A stretch of DNA of 64,000 bases from Nitriliruptoraceae bacterium (GTDB lineage: Bacteria; Actinomycetota; Nitriliruptoria; Nitriliruptorales; Nitriliruptoraceae): assembly GCA_018401275.1 (NCBI GenBank), contig JAGYKW010000001.1, positions 649,979 through 713,978 of the forward strand. Reading direction: 5' to 3'. Position numbers and translations under genes: made by a program. Every line of letters begins with the position of its first letter. Position 1 is the stretch's first letter. Below the pieces are notes generated by a model. It did no database searches, was not told where the DNA came from, and saw only the letters and a program-made list of their open reading frames with translations. Shown in pieces: positions 18,463-26,956 of this stretch.

Positions 18463-18861
18463 TTAGGCGACGACGGAGCCCGGCGCGAGATGCTCGTCGG
18501 GCGCGAGCAGCGATACCGCACCGTCGGGATGCAGGCCACCCAGGACGAGGAAGCGGCTCTCGAGGCCTGCGATGCGACGCACCCCGAGGTTCACTGCGCC
18601 GACGACCAACCGGCCGACGAGCGTCGCTGGGTCGTAGCGGGTGATCTGCGCACTCGTCTCGAGCTCACCGATGACGGGGCCGAAGTCGACCCGGAGCCGC
18701 AGCGACGGCTTGCGCGCCGCGGGGAACACCTCGGCGGCGAGGACACGTCCCACGCGCAGGTCGAGCGCGTGGAAGTCGGCCGCGTCGACCTCGTCCTTGG
18801 CGGCGAGCACCGCAGGGTCGTAGCGATCATCGCCTTCCGCGACCGTGTGCTCCCCCGCCAT
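18463..18861 (-). CDS. CsaA-like tRNA-binding domain protein
   Basis: A 132-residue single-domain protein of the EMAP-II/CsaA OB-fold type. The stretch ALDLRVGRVLAAEVFP followed by RKPSLRLRVDFG and SAQIT is diagnostic. CsaA in Bacillus is reported as an export chaperone, and the fold binds tRNA; the role here is not known. It starts two bases after the trpD stop, so it is almost certainly co-transcribed with trpD and the genes upstream. Confidence 0.87.
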   Translation of the reverse strand: MAGEHTVAEGDDRYDPAVLAAKDEVDAADFHALDLRVGRVLAAEVFPAARKPSLRLRVDFGPVIGELETSAQITRYDPATLVGRLVVGAVNLGVRRIAGLESRFLVLGGLHPDGAVSLLAPDEHLAPGSVVA

Positions 18862-18863
18862 GT

Positions 18864-19925
18864 TCAGGCCTCCTCGGCCTCGTCGGCGCGCGCCTGCTGC
18901 GAGACCCGGACCCAACGGTCGAGCACGTCGCGCGCCGCGCCAGCGGCGAGCACCGTGCGTGCGAGCTCGAGTCCTGCGGCGAGATCGTCCGCGACGTCCG
19001 CGACGACGAGGGCGGCAGCGGCGTTGAGGGCGACGAGGTCGGCCCGTGGTCCTGGCTCTCCGCTGATGATCGCGTCCGCGAGCGCGCGGTTGCGTGCCAC
19101 GTCCCCGCCGCGCAGCTCCTCCGACTCGGCGAGCGCGATGCCGAGCGTCGAGGGATCGAGCGTCCACTCCCTGACGTCGCCGTCACGAACCTCCCAGATG
19201 CTGCTCGTCGTCGTCGTGGTGAGCTCGTCGAGACCGTCGTCACCGTGCACGACGAGTGCACGCGTGTGACCGAGCCGCGCCAGCGCACCGGAGACCAGCT
19301 CGCCGGTCCTCGCGTCGGGCACACCCACGACCTGGCGTCGCACGCCGGCCGGGTTCGACAGCGGACCGAGCAGGTTGAACACGGTGCGCATCCCCAGCGC
19401 CGAGCGCACCGGCGCGACGTGACGCATCGCGGGGTGGTAGCGGCGGGCGAACAGGAACGTGGCACCGACCTCGGCGAGCACTGCTGCGGCAGCGTCGGGC
19501 CCGAGGTCGATCGCGACCCCCCAGGCCTCGAGCAGGTCCGCGCTCCCCGACAGGCTCGATGCCGCCCGGTTCCCGTGCTTGATGACGGGCACGCCCGCGG
19601 CAGCGACCACCAGGGCTGCGATCGTCGAGACGTTGATCGTCCCCGCACCGTCGCCGCCGGTCCCGCACGTGTCGACGGCGCGGTCCACGAGCGCAGCATC
19701 CAGCGGGAGTCGCGTCGCGGCGTCGAGCATGCCTCGCACCAGTCCAGCCACCTCGGCGGCCGACTCACCCTTGGTGCGCAGCGCTGCGAGGAGCGCACCG
19801 ATGAGCGCGGGCTCGAGCGTGCCCGACATCAGCTCGCCCATGAGCGCGTGCGCCGACTCCTCGCTCAGATCGTGCCCGGCGACGATCGTCGCGAGCAGCT
19901 CGCTCGGAGCCTGCTGCACGCTCAC
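18864..19925 (-). CDS. trpD: Anthranilate phosphoribosyltransferase
   Basis: Transfers phosphoribosyl from PRPP to anthranilate, the second dedicated step of tryptophan synthesis. The 353 residues match TrpD: an N-terminal helical dimer domain with LMGELMSG, then the PRPP loop DTCGTGGDGAGTINVST, and KHGNRAASSLSGSADLLE. No other trp gene is nearby; instead trpD is coupled to a lone receiver-domain gene by a 4-bp overlap and followed by a CsaA-like gene. Assignment is firm. Confidence 0.96.
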   Translation of the reverse strand: MSVQQAPSELLATIVAGHDLSEESAHALMGELMSGTLEPALIGALLAALRTKGESAAEVAGLVRGMLDAATRLPLDAALVDRAVDTCGTGGDGAGTINVSTIAALVVAAAGVPVIKHGNRAASSLSGSADLLEAWGVAIDLGPDAAAAVLAEVGATFLFARRYHPAMRHVAPVRSALGMRTVFNLLGPLSNPAGVRRQVVGVPDARTGELVSGALARLGHTRALVVHGDDGLDELTTTTTSSIWEVRDGDVREWTLDPSTLGIALAESEELRGGDVARNRALADAIISGEPGPRADLVALNAAAALVVADVADDLAAGLELARTVLAAGAARDVLDRWVRVSQQARADEAEEA

Positions 19926-20365
19926 CGACCGCTGCGCCGCAGCGCGGTCCCGACCTGGGCGCTCGCGGCACCGGCATCACCGTACGGCGGCAGCTCGACC
20001 CCAGGCAGGGCGCGCACTGCTGCGGCGACCTCGAAGGGATCGACGGGCTTGAGGAACATCGCGCTCGCTCCCGCCCAGCCGGTCAGCCAGCGGTCGGACT
20101 CGCGCGAGGCGAGCACGACGGCTGGCGCTGCGGTGCGGCCGGTGAGCTCCGCGTGCGCACGCAGCTCGTAGAGGAGCGCGTAGCCGCCACGCGGATCGAG
20201 GTCGCCATCGACGACGAGCACGTCGAACGCCGCGCCATCGGCGAGCACCAGACGACGGGCCTCGTCGACTCCGTCGCACTCGACGATGTGCTCGACGTCG
20301 ACGTTCAGGCCGGACGTGGCACGGAGGCGCTCGATGGGGTCGGCGGAGACGACGAGGACGCGCAT
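19922..20365 (-). CDS. Stand-alone response-regulator receiver domain
   Basis: About 147 residues, just one CheY-like domain. The phospho-acceptor is Asp53 in VLVVDGDL; acidic residues near the N-terminus and FLKPVDPFE with the conserved Lys-Pro complete the site. There is no DNA-binding or other output domain and no kinase gene nearby. GGAG seven bases upstream supports the ATG at 20365 over a more distal ATG at 20383. Its stop overlaps the trpD start (ATGA), so the two are probably made together. Confidence 0.85.
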   Translation of the reverse strand: MRVLVVSADPIERLRATSGLNVDVEHIVECDGVDEARRLVLADGAAFDVLVVDGDLDPRGGYALLYELRAHAELTGRTAAPAVVLASRESDRWLTGWAGASAMFLKPVDPFEVAAAVRALPGVELPPYGDAGAASAQVGTALRRSGR

Positions 20366-20416
20366 GAGGCTTCTCCACAGCATGGGGCCGCACGGTCCGG
20401 GCCCGTCGAGTGCACG

Positions 20417-21364
20417 CTACCTCGCGGGCTCCACCTCGGGTCGTCGGGCGGCGAGCACGAGCGCGAGCGCGACGGTCGCCGCGCCGACGGTCGCGACCGG
20501 ACCGAGCCGTTCACCGAACACGAGCACGCCGAGCAGTCCGGCGGTCAGCGGCTCGGCGAGCACCAGCGTGGTCCCCGCGACTGCCGCGACACCGCCCAGG
20601 CCAGTGATGAACAGCAGGTACCCGGCAGCGGTCGCACCGACGGCCAGCCAGACGACGACGGCGAGCCCCGGCCACGTGACCAGTCGGACCGCCTCGTCGG
20701 AGGTGACCACCCCATGGATGAGCACGGGCAGCAGGAGCACCCCACCGACGATGAACGGAACGACGATCGTGTCGAGCCGGCCCAGCCCACGTGCGAGCAG
20801 GTCCTTGGTGAGCACGGTGAAGAGACCGAACGCCGCGCCGGCTCCGACCGCGGCCGCCGCACCCCCGAGCGAGACCCTGACGTCCGCGTCCGGTCGGACG
20901 AGCAGCACGAGTCCGACGACGGCCAGCAGCGTCGTCGCGATCCATCGTCGCGACGGACGATGGCGGCCGGTCAGGATCGAGACGGCTCCGGCGACGAAGG
21001 GTGCGGCGCCGATCGCGAGGATCGTGCCGACCGCGATCCCCAGCGAGCGCACCCCGACGAAGAACGCGACCTGATAGCTCGCGATGCAGACGCCCGCGAG
21101 CACGAGCGGCGACCGGGCGAGGCGCCACCGGGAAGCCGCCCCTCGCAGGCCGGGCAGTGCGACGACCATGAGCGCGAGTCCACCGAGGACGGTACGGAGT
21201 GCGCCGACCGTGACCGGGCTGACGGCACCGTCAAGGAGTTCCTGCGCCGCACCAGCGGTGCCCCACAGCACCGCCCCCGCGAGGACGAGGGCCGCCCCGC
21301 GCTGACGTGCCGGGGCGACCGGAGCAGGTGCGCTCAGAAGGTCGCGCTCTCCCCGCAGGCGCAC
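20417..21364 (-). CDS. EamA-family (DMT superfamily) transporter
   Basis: A 315-residue inner-membrane protein with about ten hydrophobic helices in two homologous halves, as in EamA exporters of amino acids or metabolites. VLAGAVLWGT in the first helix and the VLAEPLTAGLLGVLVFGE stretch near the C-terminus are typical. The GTG at 21364 overlaps the end of erpA by 31 bp and has no clear ribosome site, so the real start may be slightly later. Substrate unknown. Confidence 0.87.
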   Translation of the reverse strand: MRLRGERDLLSAPAPVAPARQRGAALVLAGAVLWGTAGAAQELLDGAVSPVTVGALRTVLGGLALMVVALPGLRGAASRWRLARSPLVLAGVCIASYQVAFFVGVRSLGIAVGTILAIGAAPFVAGAVSILTGRHRPSRRWIATTLLAVVGLVLLVRPDADVRVSLGGAAAAVGAGAAFGLFTVLTKDLLARGLGRLDTIVVPFIVGGVLLLPVLIHGVVTSDEAVRLVTWPGLAVVVWLAVGATAAGYLLFITGLGGVAAVAGTTLVLAEPLTAGLLGVLVFGERLGPVATVGAATVALALVLAARRPEVEPAR

Positions 21365-21690
21365 GAGCCCGACGAGTTGGGGTTCTCGATCGAGAATCCG
21401 GAGGCCTCGAGGGACTCCTTCCAGTCGATCACTGCACCGGAGAGGTACGCGGAGGACATCTTGTCGACCCGCAGGGTCACGCCGTGCTGGGACTCGATGA
21501 CGTCACCCTCGAGGTCACGGTCGTCGAAGAACAGGGCGTAGCGGAACCCGGCGCAGCCACCGGCCTGGACCGCGACACGCAGCGCGATGTCAGCGACGTC
21601 CTGCTGGTCGGCGAGGAACCCGCGGACCTTGTCCGCAGCGGTCTCCGTGAGGGTGATGCCCTCGACGACGGTCGTGGTGTCCGCGCTCAT
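21334..21690 (-). CDS. erpA: Iron-sulfur cluster insertion protein (A-type, ErpA/IscA)
   Basis: A 118-residue A-type carrier that delivers Fe-S clusters to target enzymes. The three cluster cysteines are present: Cys46 in GGCAGFRY and Cys110/Cys112 in SGSCACGES at the C-terminus. VIDWKESLEASGFSIENPN is the family signature just before them. It leads the minus-strand run erpA, EamA permease, receiver, trpD, CsaA-like. LipA, encoded at 26953, needs two 4Fe-4S clusters and is a plausible client (inference). Confidence 0.95.
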   Translation of the reverse strand: MSADTTTVVEGITLTETAADKVRGFLADQQDVADIALRVAVQAGGCAGFRYALFFDDRDLEGDVIESQHGVTLRVDKMSSAYLSGAVIDWKESLEASGFSIENPNSSGSCACGESATF

Positions 21691-21744
21691 CCATGTCCTC
21701 CGTGTCTTCGGTGTCTCAACGACTGCTCAGGCGCTTCGGGCGGT

Positions 21745-22863
21745 TCAGGACGGCGAGTGTACCGACGTGATGCGCTGTGCGAGGGTCCGGCCCGCCTCAC
21801 GGACCGCAGCCACCGCCGCCGGCCCCGGCCCGTCCGCCGGCGCGGTGACGATGCGATCGGCCGCGAGCCCGAGCGCTTCGGGCGTTCCGGGCACGACCGT
21901 GCCGACGACGGCCGCGCTCGCGCGCCCCTGACGCCTGGAGGACGCGAGGACGCGTCCCACGATCTTGCCGGTGGTCGTCGTGGCGTCGAGTCGTCCCTCA
22001 CCGGTGACGACGAGGTCCGCGGCGCCGACGGCAGCGTCGAGTCCGGCCTGCTCGGCGACCCATGCGGCCCCGGGCACGAACTCGCCGCCCAGCGCGACGG
22101 CCAGTGCGAACCCGAGCCCACCGGCCGCACCCGTGTGGGGCGTCACGGCGTCGACCGGTCCGGGGAAGGCCTCGGTGAGCACCTGTGCCCAGCTGGCCAA
22201 CGCGTCGCTGAGCGGTCCGACCTGCGCCGGGGTGACCCCCTTCTGCGGGCCGTAGCGGACCACGGCATCACCGAGCACGATGTCCGTGTCGGCGAGGAGC
22301 TGCAGGGTGACGCCCTGCTGCGGCCACGCGCTCCAACCGACCTCGACCGCCGTGCAGCGCGCGAGGTCGCCCGAGCCCACGCGCAGCCCCGAGCCGTCCT
22401 CGGTGCGCAGTCGCATCCCGAGCCCGTTGAGCGCACCCGACCCTGCGTCGACGACGCCGGTGCCACCGAGCCCGAGCACGACGTGCTGCGCGCCCTCGGC
22501 GACCACATGCGCCAGCGCTTGACCGACACCGTAGGAGCTCGCCTCGAGCGGCCTGCGTGGCGCACCGACCGGAGGCAGGCTGCAGATGGTCGCGCTCTCG
22601 ATCACGACGGTGCGTGCATCGAGCCACAGCAGGGGCACCTGGACCGGACGCGTATCGGTCCCCGCGACCTCGATGTGCGTCGTCCGGGCGGCCGGATGCA
22701 GTCCGGCGAGGACGTCGATCAGCCCCTCGCCCCCGTCGGAGAGCGGCAGCTGGCGGACGGCGTCGCCCGGACGCACGGTGCACCAGCCTTCGGCGAACGC
22801 AGCACTGACCTCGCGTGCCGTCAGGGTCCCGCCGAAGGAGTCCGGAGCGACCAGGACCTGCAC
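21745..22863 (-). CDS. Glycerate kinase
   Basis: About 372 residues of the GckA/GlxK glycerate 2-kinase family, which phosphorylates D-glycerate. Key stretches are VLVAPDSFGGTLTA at the N-terminus, LPLSDGGEG, LGLGGTGVVDAGSG and TGEGRLDATTTTGK near the C-terminus. A GTG at 22863 with GGAGG six bases upstream is the best start; the open frame continues 60 bases further without signal. It diverges from lpd across 170 bp. Confidence 0.92.
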   Translation of the reverse strand: MQVLVAPDSFGGTLTAREVSAAFAEGWCTVRPGDAVRQLPLSDGGEGLIDVLAGLHPAARTTHIEVAGTDTRPVQVPLLWLDARTVVIESATICSLPPVGAPRRPLEASSYGVGQALAHVVAEGAQHVVLGLGGTGVVDAGSGALNGLGMRLRTEDGSGLRVGSGDLARCTAVEVGWSAWPQQGVTLQLLADTDIVLGDAVVRYGPQKGVTPAQVGPLSDALASWAQVLTEAFPGPVDAVTPHTGAAGGLGFALAVALGGEFVPGAAWVAEQAGLDAAVGAADLVVTGEGRLDATTTTGKIVGRVLASSRRQGRASAAVVGTVVPGTPEALGLAADRIVTAPADGPGPAAVAAVREAGRTLAQRITSVHSPS

Positions 22864-23031
22864 GCGCGACCTCCGACCGACCCGGCGACTGCTGTGGACG
22901 TTCCCGAGCAGCCCATCGGCCACTGCGCTGGACGCTACCGTTCACCTCATCGCACCCGTACCCGGTGTGACAGAGCGCCCGATGTGACACGACTGCGTCG
23001 CATGACTGTTCCCGCCGCCTGAAGGAGTGTT

Positions 23032-23309
23032 CCGTGGCCGATGTCCAGCTGCCCCAGCTCGGTGAGTCCGTCACCGAGGGGATCATCACCGCCTGGCTCG
23101 TCAGCCCCGGCGACACCGTCACCGTCGACCAGCCCATCGTCGAGATCTCCACCGACAAGGTCGACACCGAGATCCCCTCCCCCGTCGCCGGCACCGTCGC
23201 CGAACTGCGCGCAGCGGTCGACGAGACCGTCCAGGTCGGCCAGGTCATCGCCGTCATCACCGCCGACGCCAACGCCACACCCGCGCCAGCCGCCAGCAGC
23301 ACCTGCGCC
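23032..23309. repeat. Lipoyl-domain direct repeat, copy 1 (in lpd)
   Basis: A 278-bp block that starts two bases before the GTG and covers the whole lipoyl domain and the start of the Ala-Pro linker. It matches 24921-25198 except at two bases (GCAGCG against GCCGCG, and CAGGTC against CAGATC). The sequences on either side are unrelated apart from a GAAGGAG ribosome site. Confidence 0.95.
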
Positions 23310-24870
23310 TGCCGCCCGCCGCCGCAGCAGCACCCGCACCGGCCGCCCCCGCACCAGCACCCGCACCCGCACCGGCACCGGCGCCTGTCGCGACCAAGGC
23401 CAAGGACAAGGCCGCAGCACCCCGCGCCGACGGTCACCGTCGTGAGCGCACGAGCGACCACGACGTCGACGTCATCGTCATCGGTGGCGGCACGGGCGGC
23501 TACTCGACCGCCCTGCGTGCCGCCCAGCTCGGCCTGGAGGTCGCACTCGTCGAGCGCGCGAAGGTCGGCGGGACCTGCCTGCACTGGGGCTGCATCCCGT
23601 CGAAGGCGCTGCTCCAGACCGCTGAGGTCGCCGAGTCCGCGCACGAGGCGGGCGACTTCGGCGTCGCGCTCGACGCCGCGAGCATCCGCATCGACGTGGC
23701 CAAGATGAACGCGCACAAGGACGGCGTCGTCGACAGGATGTGGAAGGGGCTCCAGGGAGCGCTCGCGAAGCGCAAGGTCGACGTCATCCACGGCGACGCC
23801 CACCTGACCTCGGACGACACGGTGGAGATCGCGCTGGCCGATGGTGGATCGCGCACCCTGCGCGCCCCGTCGATCGTCATCGCGACCGGCTCGAAGGTCC
23901 GTGAGCTGCCGTTCGCACCGTTCGACCACAAGCGCATCATCTCCTCCGACGACGCGCTCTACCTCGACAAGCTGCCGAAGAAGGCCATCATCGTCGGTTC
24001 CGGCGCGGTCGGGATGGAGTTCGCGACCGCCTGGAGCGCGTTCGACGTCGAGGTCACGATCGTCGAGCTCGCCGACCGACTGCTGCCGCTCGAGGATGCC
24101 GACAGCTCGAAGGAGATCGAACGCGCGTTCCGCAAGCGTGGCGTCACCGCACACACGGGCGTGAAGCTGACCGGTGTCGAGGCGACCGCACGCTCGGTGT
24201 CGGCGACCATCGAGACGTCGAAGGGTGAGGAGACGCTGAAGGCCGATCTCATCCTCGTCGCGATCGGACGTGCACCGGTGACCGAGGGCGTCGCGCTCGA
24301 CACGGCCGGTGTCGAGGTCGACCCGCGCGGCTTCGTCGTCATCGACGACCACTGCCGCACGAACGTGCGCGGCATCTGGGCCGTCGGTGACGTCATCGAC
24401 ACGCTCGGCCTCGCACACGCGTCCTTCGCGGAGGGGATGCTCGTCGCCGATCAGCTCGGCGGACTGGACGTCACCCCCATCGACTACCTCGGTGTGCCAC
24501 GCGTCGTGTACTCGCATCCGGAGGTCGCGTCGGTGGGCTACCGCGAGCAGCAGGCCAAGGACGCCGGCATGGAGGTCGTCATCGAGAAGTACCCGTTCCA
24601 GGCGCTCGGGCGCGCGGCGATGGCGAACCAGACCGGCATGGTCAAGATCGTGGCCGAGAAGGATGACTCGCAGCCCGGGTCCGCCGGACGCGTGCTCGGC
24701 ATCCACATCGTGGGCCGCGCGCGACCGACCTGATCGCCGAGGCGCAGCTGATCACCAACTGGGAGGCGCTGCCGATGGAGGTCGCGCAGCTCATCCACGC
24801 CCACCCGTCGTTCAGCGAGGCCATCGGCGAGGCGCATCTCGCGCTCGCCGGTCGTGCCCTGCACGGCTGA
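23034..24870 (+). CDS. lpdA: Dihydrolipoamide dehydrogenase with N-terminal lipoyl domain; two apparent frame breaks
   Basis: E3 component of 2-oxo acid dehydrogenase complexes and of glycine cleavage; reoxidises dihydrolipoamide with NAD. A lipoyl domain (ESVTEG, lysine in ISTDKVDTE) occupies the first 80 residues, then an Ala-Pro linker, then the flavoprotein with [12 protein letters not shown] and the redox pair GGTCLHWGC. The reading frame shifts in the linker (about 23300-23330) and again near 24714, where GGCCG should probably be GGCCCG; after that the normal C-terminus ([13 protein letters not shown]) reads to a TGA at 24868-24870. E3 proteins with a lipoyl domain are known in several bacteria. 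The breaks look like missing bases rather than decay. Confidence 0.88.
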
Positions 24871-24920
24871 CCCAGACCACCCGGATCGGGCTCCTCGAGC
24901 CCGCAGGGAAGGAGCAGGAA

Positions 24921-25198
24921 CCGTGGCCGATGTCCAGCTGCCCCAGCTCGGTGAGTCCGTCACCGAGGGGATCATCACCGCCTGGCTCGTCAGCCCCGGC
25001 GACACCGTCACCGTCGACCAGCCCATCGTCGAGATCTCCACCGACAAGGTCGACACCGAGATCCCCTCCCCCGTCGCCGGCACCGTCGCCGAACTGCGCG
25101 CCGCGGTCGACGAGACCGTCCAGGTCGGCCAGATCATCGCCGTCATCACCGCCGACGCCAACGCCACACCCGCGCCAGCCGCCAGCAGCACCTGCGCC
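24921..25198. repeat. Lipoyl-domain direct repeat, copy 2 (in sucB)
   Basis: Second copy of the 278-bp lipoyl-domain block, 1,889 bp downstream in the same orientation and starting at the same point relative to the GTG. Only two mismatches separate it from copy 1, although the genes encode different enzyme components. Confidence 0.95.
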
Positions 25199-26210
25199 GC
25201 CGCCGCCGCAGCACCCGCACCCGCACCGGCCGCCCCGCAGCAGCCGCGCCAGCCGCGGCACCAGCACCGCACCGCGCCCGACCGTGGCCGCAGCCACGCG
25301 GACGCCAGCACCGGCCACCACTGCAGCACTGACGTCGCCGCTGGTGCGCCGGAAGCTCGCGGCTGCGGGCGTCCCCGCCGGTCAGGTCAGCGCCACCGGT
25401 CCCGGCGGACGCATCAGCCGTGCGGACGCCGATCGTGCGGTCGCTGGACGCGGACTCCCCGGCGCCAGCTCCATCGACTTCGCCGGGGCGCGCGAGAAGG
25501 TCGAGCCGCTCACCCGGATCCGCCGCGCGATCGCCGACTCGATGATGCGCTCGCTCCAGACGACCGCGCAGCTCACCGCAGCCGTCGAGGCCGACGTCAC
25601 CTCCATCATGCACCTGCGCGAGCAGCACAAGGATGCGTTCCGTGCTGCGAACGGCGTCGGCCTCTCCCCGCTCGCCATGATCTCTCGGGTCGTGGTCGAC
25701 GTGCTCCGCCGCCACCCTGCGCTCAACGCCTCCATCGACACCACGGCGGGGACCGTCACCTACCACGACTACGTGAACCTCGGCATCGCCGTCGACACCG
25801 AGCGCGGCCTGCTCGTCCCCAACATCAAGGATGCACAGTCGCTCGACGTCGCCGGTGTCGCGCGCGCGATCGGTGACCTCGCGAGCCGCACGCGCGAGCG
25901 CAAGGTCACCCCCGACGACATCTCTGGAGGGACGTTCACGATCACGAACACGGGCTCGCGCGGGACGCTGTTCGACACGCCGATCCTCAACCCGCCCGAG
26001 GTCGCGATCCTGGCGACGTGCGCGATCGAGAAGCGCCCGGTGGTCGTCGAGGACGATCTGGGCGAGTCCGTGGCGATCCGCTGGATGACCTACCTGTGCC
26101 TGACCTACGACCACCGGATGGTGGACGGTGCCGACGCCGCCCGCTTCCTGTCCGAGGTCAAGGATCAGCTGGCGACCGTCGACCTCAGCAGCGAGGTCGC
26201 GGGCGCGTGA
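24923..26210 (+). CDS. sucB: 2-oxo acid dehydrogenase E2 acyltransferase (SucB-like); apparent frame breaks in linker
   Basis: Dihydrolipoamide acyltransferase, core of a 2-oxoglutarate or related complex. Order: one lipoyl domain (from GTG 24923), Ala-Pro linker, peripheral subunit-binding domain ([25 protein letters not shown]), and the catalytic domain ending [12 protein letters not shown] with the catalytic His and Asp. The frame changes twice in the linker; adding one C in the run at 25233-25236 and one at 25267-25268 restores a single Ala-Pro-rich frame. No E1 gene is in the window. In actinobacteria this gene order (lpd, sucB, lipB, lipA) is common, hence the symbol; substrate class is not proven. 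Its TGA overlaps the lipB GTG. Confidence 0.88.
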
Positions 26211-26956
26211 CGGACCACGGCAGCACTCCCGGGGAACGGCTCCGCGCCGAGCCGGGGAGCCCGCTGCGCGTCATGGAGCTCGGCACCGTCGAGTACCGGG
26301 CCGCCTGGGCGCTGCAGCAGCAGATCGCAGCGGAGCGGCAGCGCGACGCGATCGACGACACCGTGCTGCTGCTCGAGCACCCGCCGGTCTACACGCTGGG
26401 TCGCCGCGCGACGATGGAGCACGTGCTGCTCGATGCCGAGCAGCGTGCGACTGCCGGCATCGACGTCGTCGAGGTCGACCGTGGTGGCGACGTCACGTAT
26501 CACGGACCGGGACAGCTCGTCGTCTACCCGGTCGTGCGGCTCGCCGGCCAACGGCACGTCGTCGACTTCGTCCGCGCGCTCGAGGAGGTCGCGATCGTCG
26601 CGCTCGCCAGCCTCGAGGTCGTCGGCGAGCGCCGCGACGGCCTGACCGGCGTCTGGGTCGGCCGCGAGAAGATCGTCGCCATCGGGGTGCGCGTCGGTGC
26701 CGGCGGCGTGACCAGCCATGGCCTCGCGCTCAACGTCGCGCCCGACCTCCTGCACTTCGGTGGGATCGTGCCGTGCGGGCTCGCCACCGAGGGTGTGACG
26801 TCGCTCGCGGCCCTCGGCCGGCCGGCCGACATGGCCATCGCGCGCGCGGCGATGCGCACCGGCCTCGCACAGGTGCTCGACGCATCGCTCACCGACGTAC
26901 CTTCGGAGGACCTCCCCGCTCCCCTCACCACCCTCACCGAGGTAGCCAGCCGATGA
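26207..26956 (+). CDS. lipB: Octanoyltransferase
   Basis: Moves octanoyl from acyl carrier protein to lipoyl domains, the first step of lipoate assembly. The 249-residue product has RGGDVTYHGPGQ (92-103), Lys155 in GREKIVAIG and the acyl-carrying Cys190 in IVPCG, all required by the family. GTG at 26207 overlaps the sucB stop and ATGA at 26953 overlaps lipA, so sucB, lipB and lipA are translationally coupled. Their targets, the lipoyl domains of sucB, lpd and GcvH, are encoded in this window. Confidence 0.97.
   Translation: MTDHGSTPGERLRAEPGSPLRVMELGTVEYRAAWALQQQIAAERQRDAIDDTVLLLEHPPVYTLGRRATMEHVLLDAEQRATAGIDVVEVDRGGDVTYHGPGQLVVYPVVRLAGQRHVVDFVRALEEVAIVALASLEVVGERRDGLTGVWVGREKIVAIGVRVGAGGVTSHGLALNVAPDLLHFGGIVPCGLATEGVTSLAALGRPADMAIARAAMRTGLAQVLDASLTDVPSEDLPAPLTTLTEVASR

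Noticed and set aside
22965..22990. Two TGTGAC motifs that could be a CRP-like site before lpd
   Set aside because: The two halves are direct, not inverted, repeats, and no CRP-family evidence is in the window.
23310..23400. CACCGG/GCACCC runs resembling a short repeat array or CRISPR
   Set aside because: They encode the Ala-Pro linker of lpd; there are no uniform spacers or repeat units.
23300..25270. Programmed frameshifting in lpd and sucB
   Set aside because: No slippery sequence with a downstream stem fits, and several unrelated genes show the same C-run fault, which points to sequence error.
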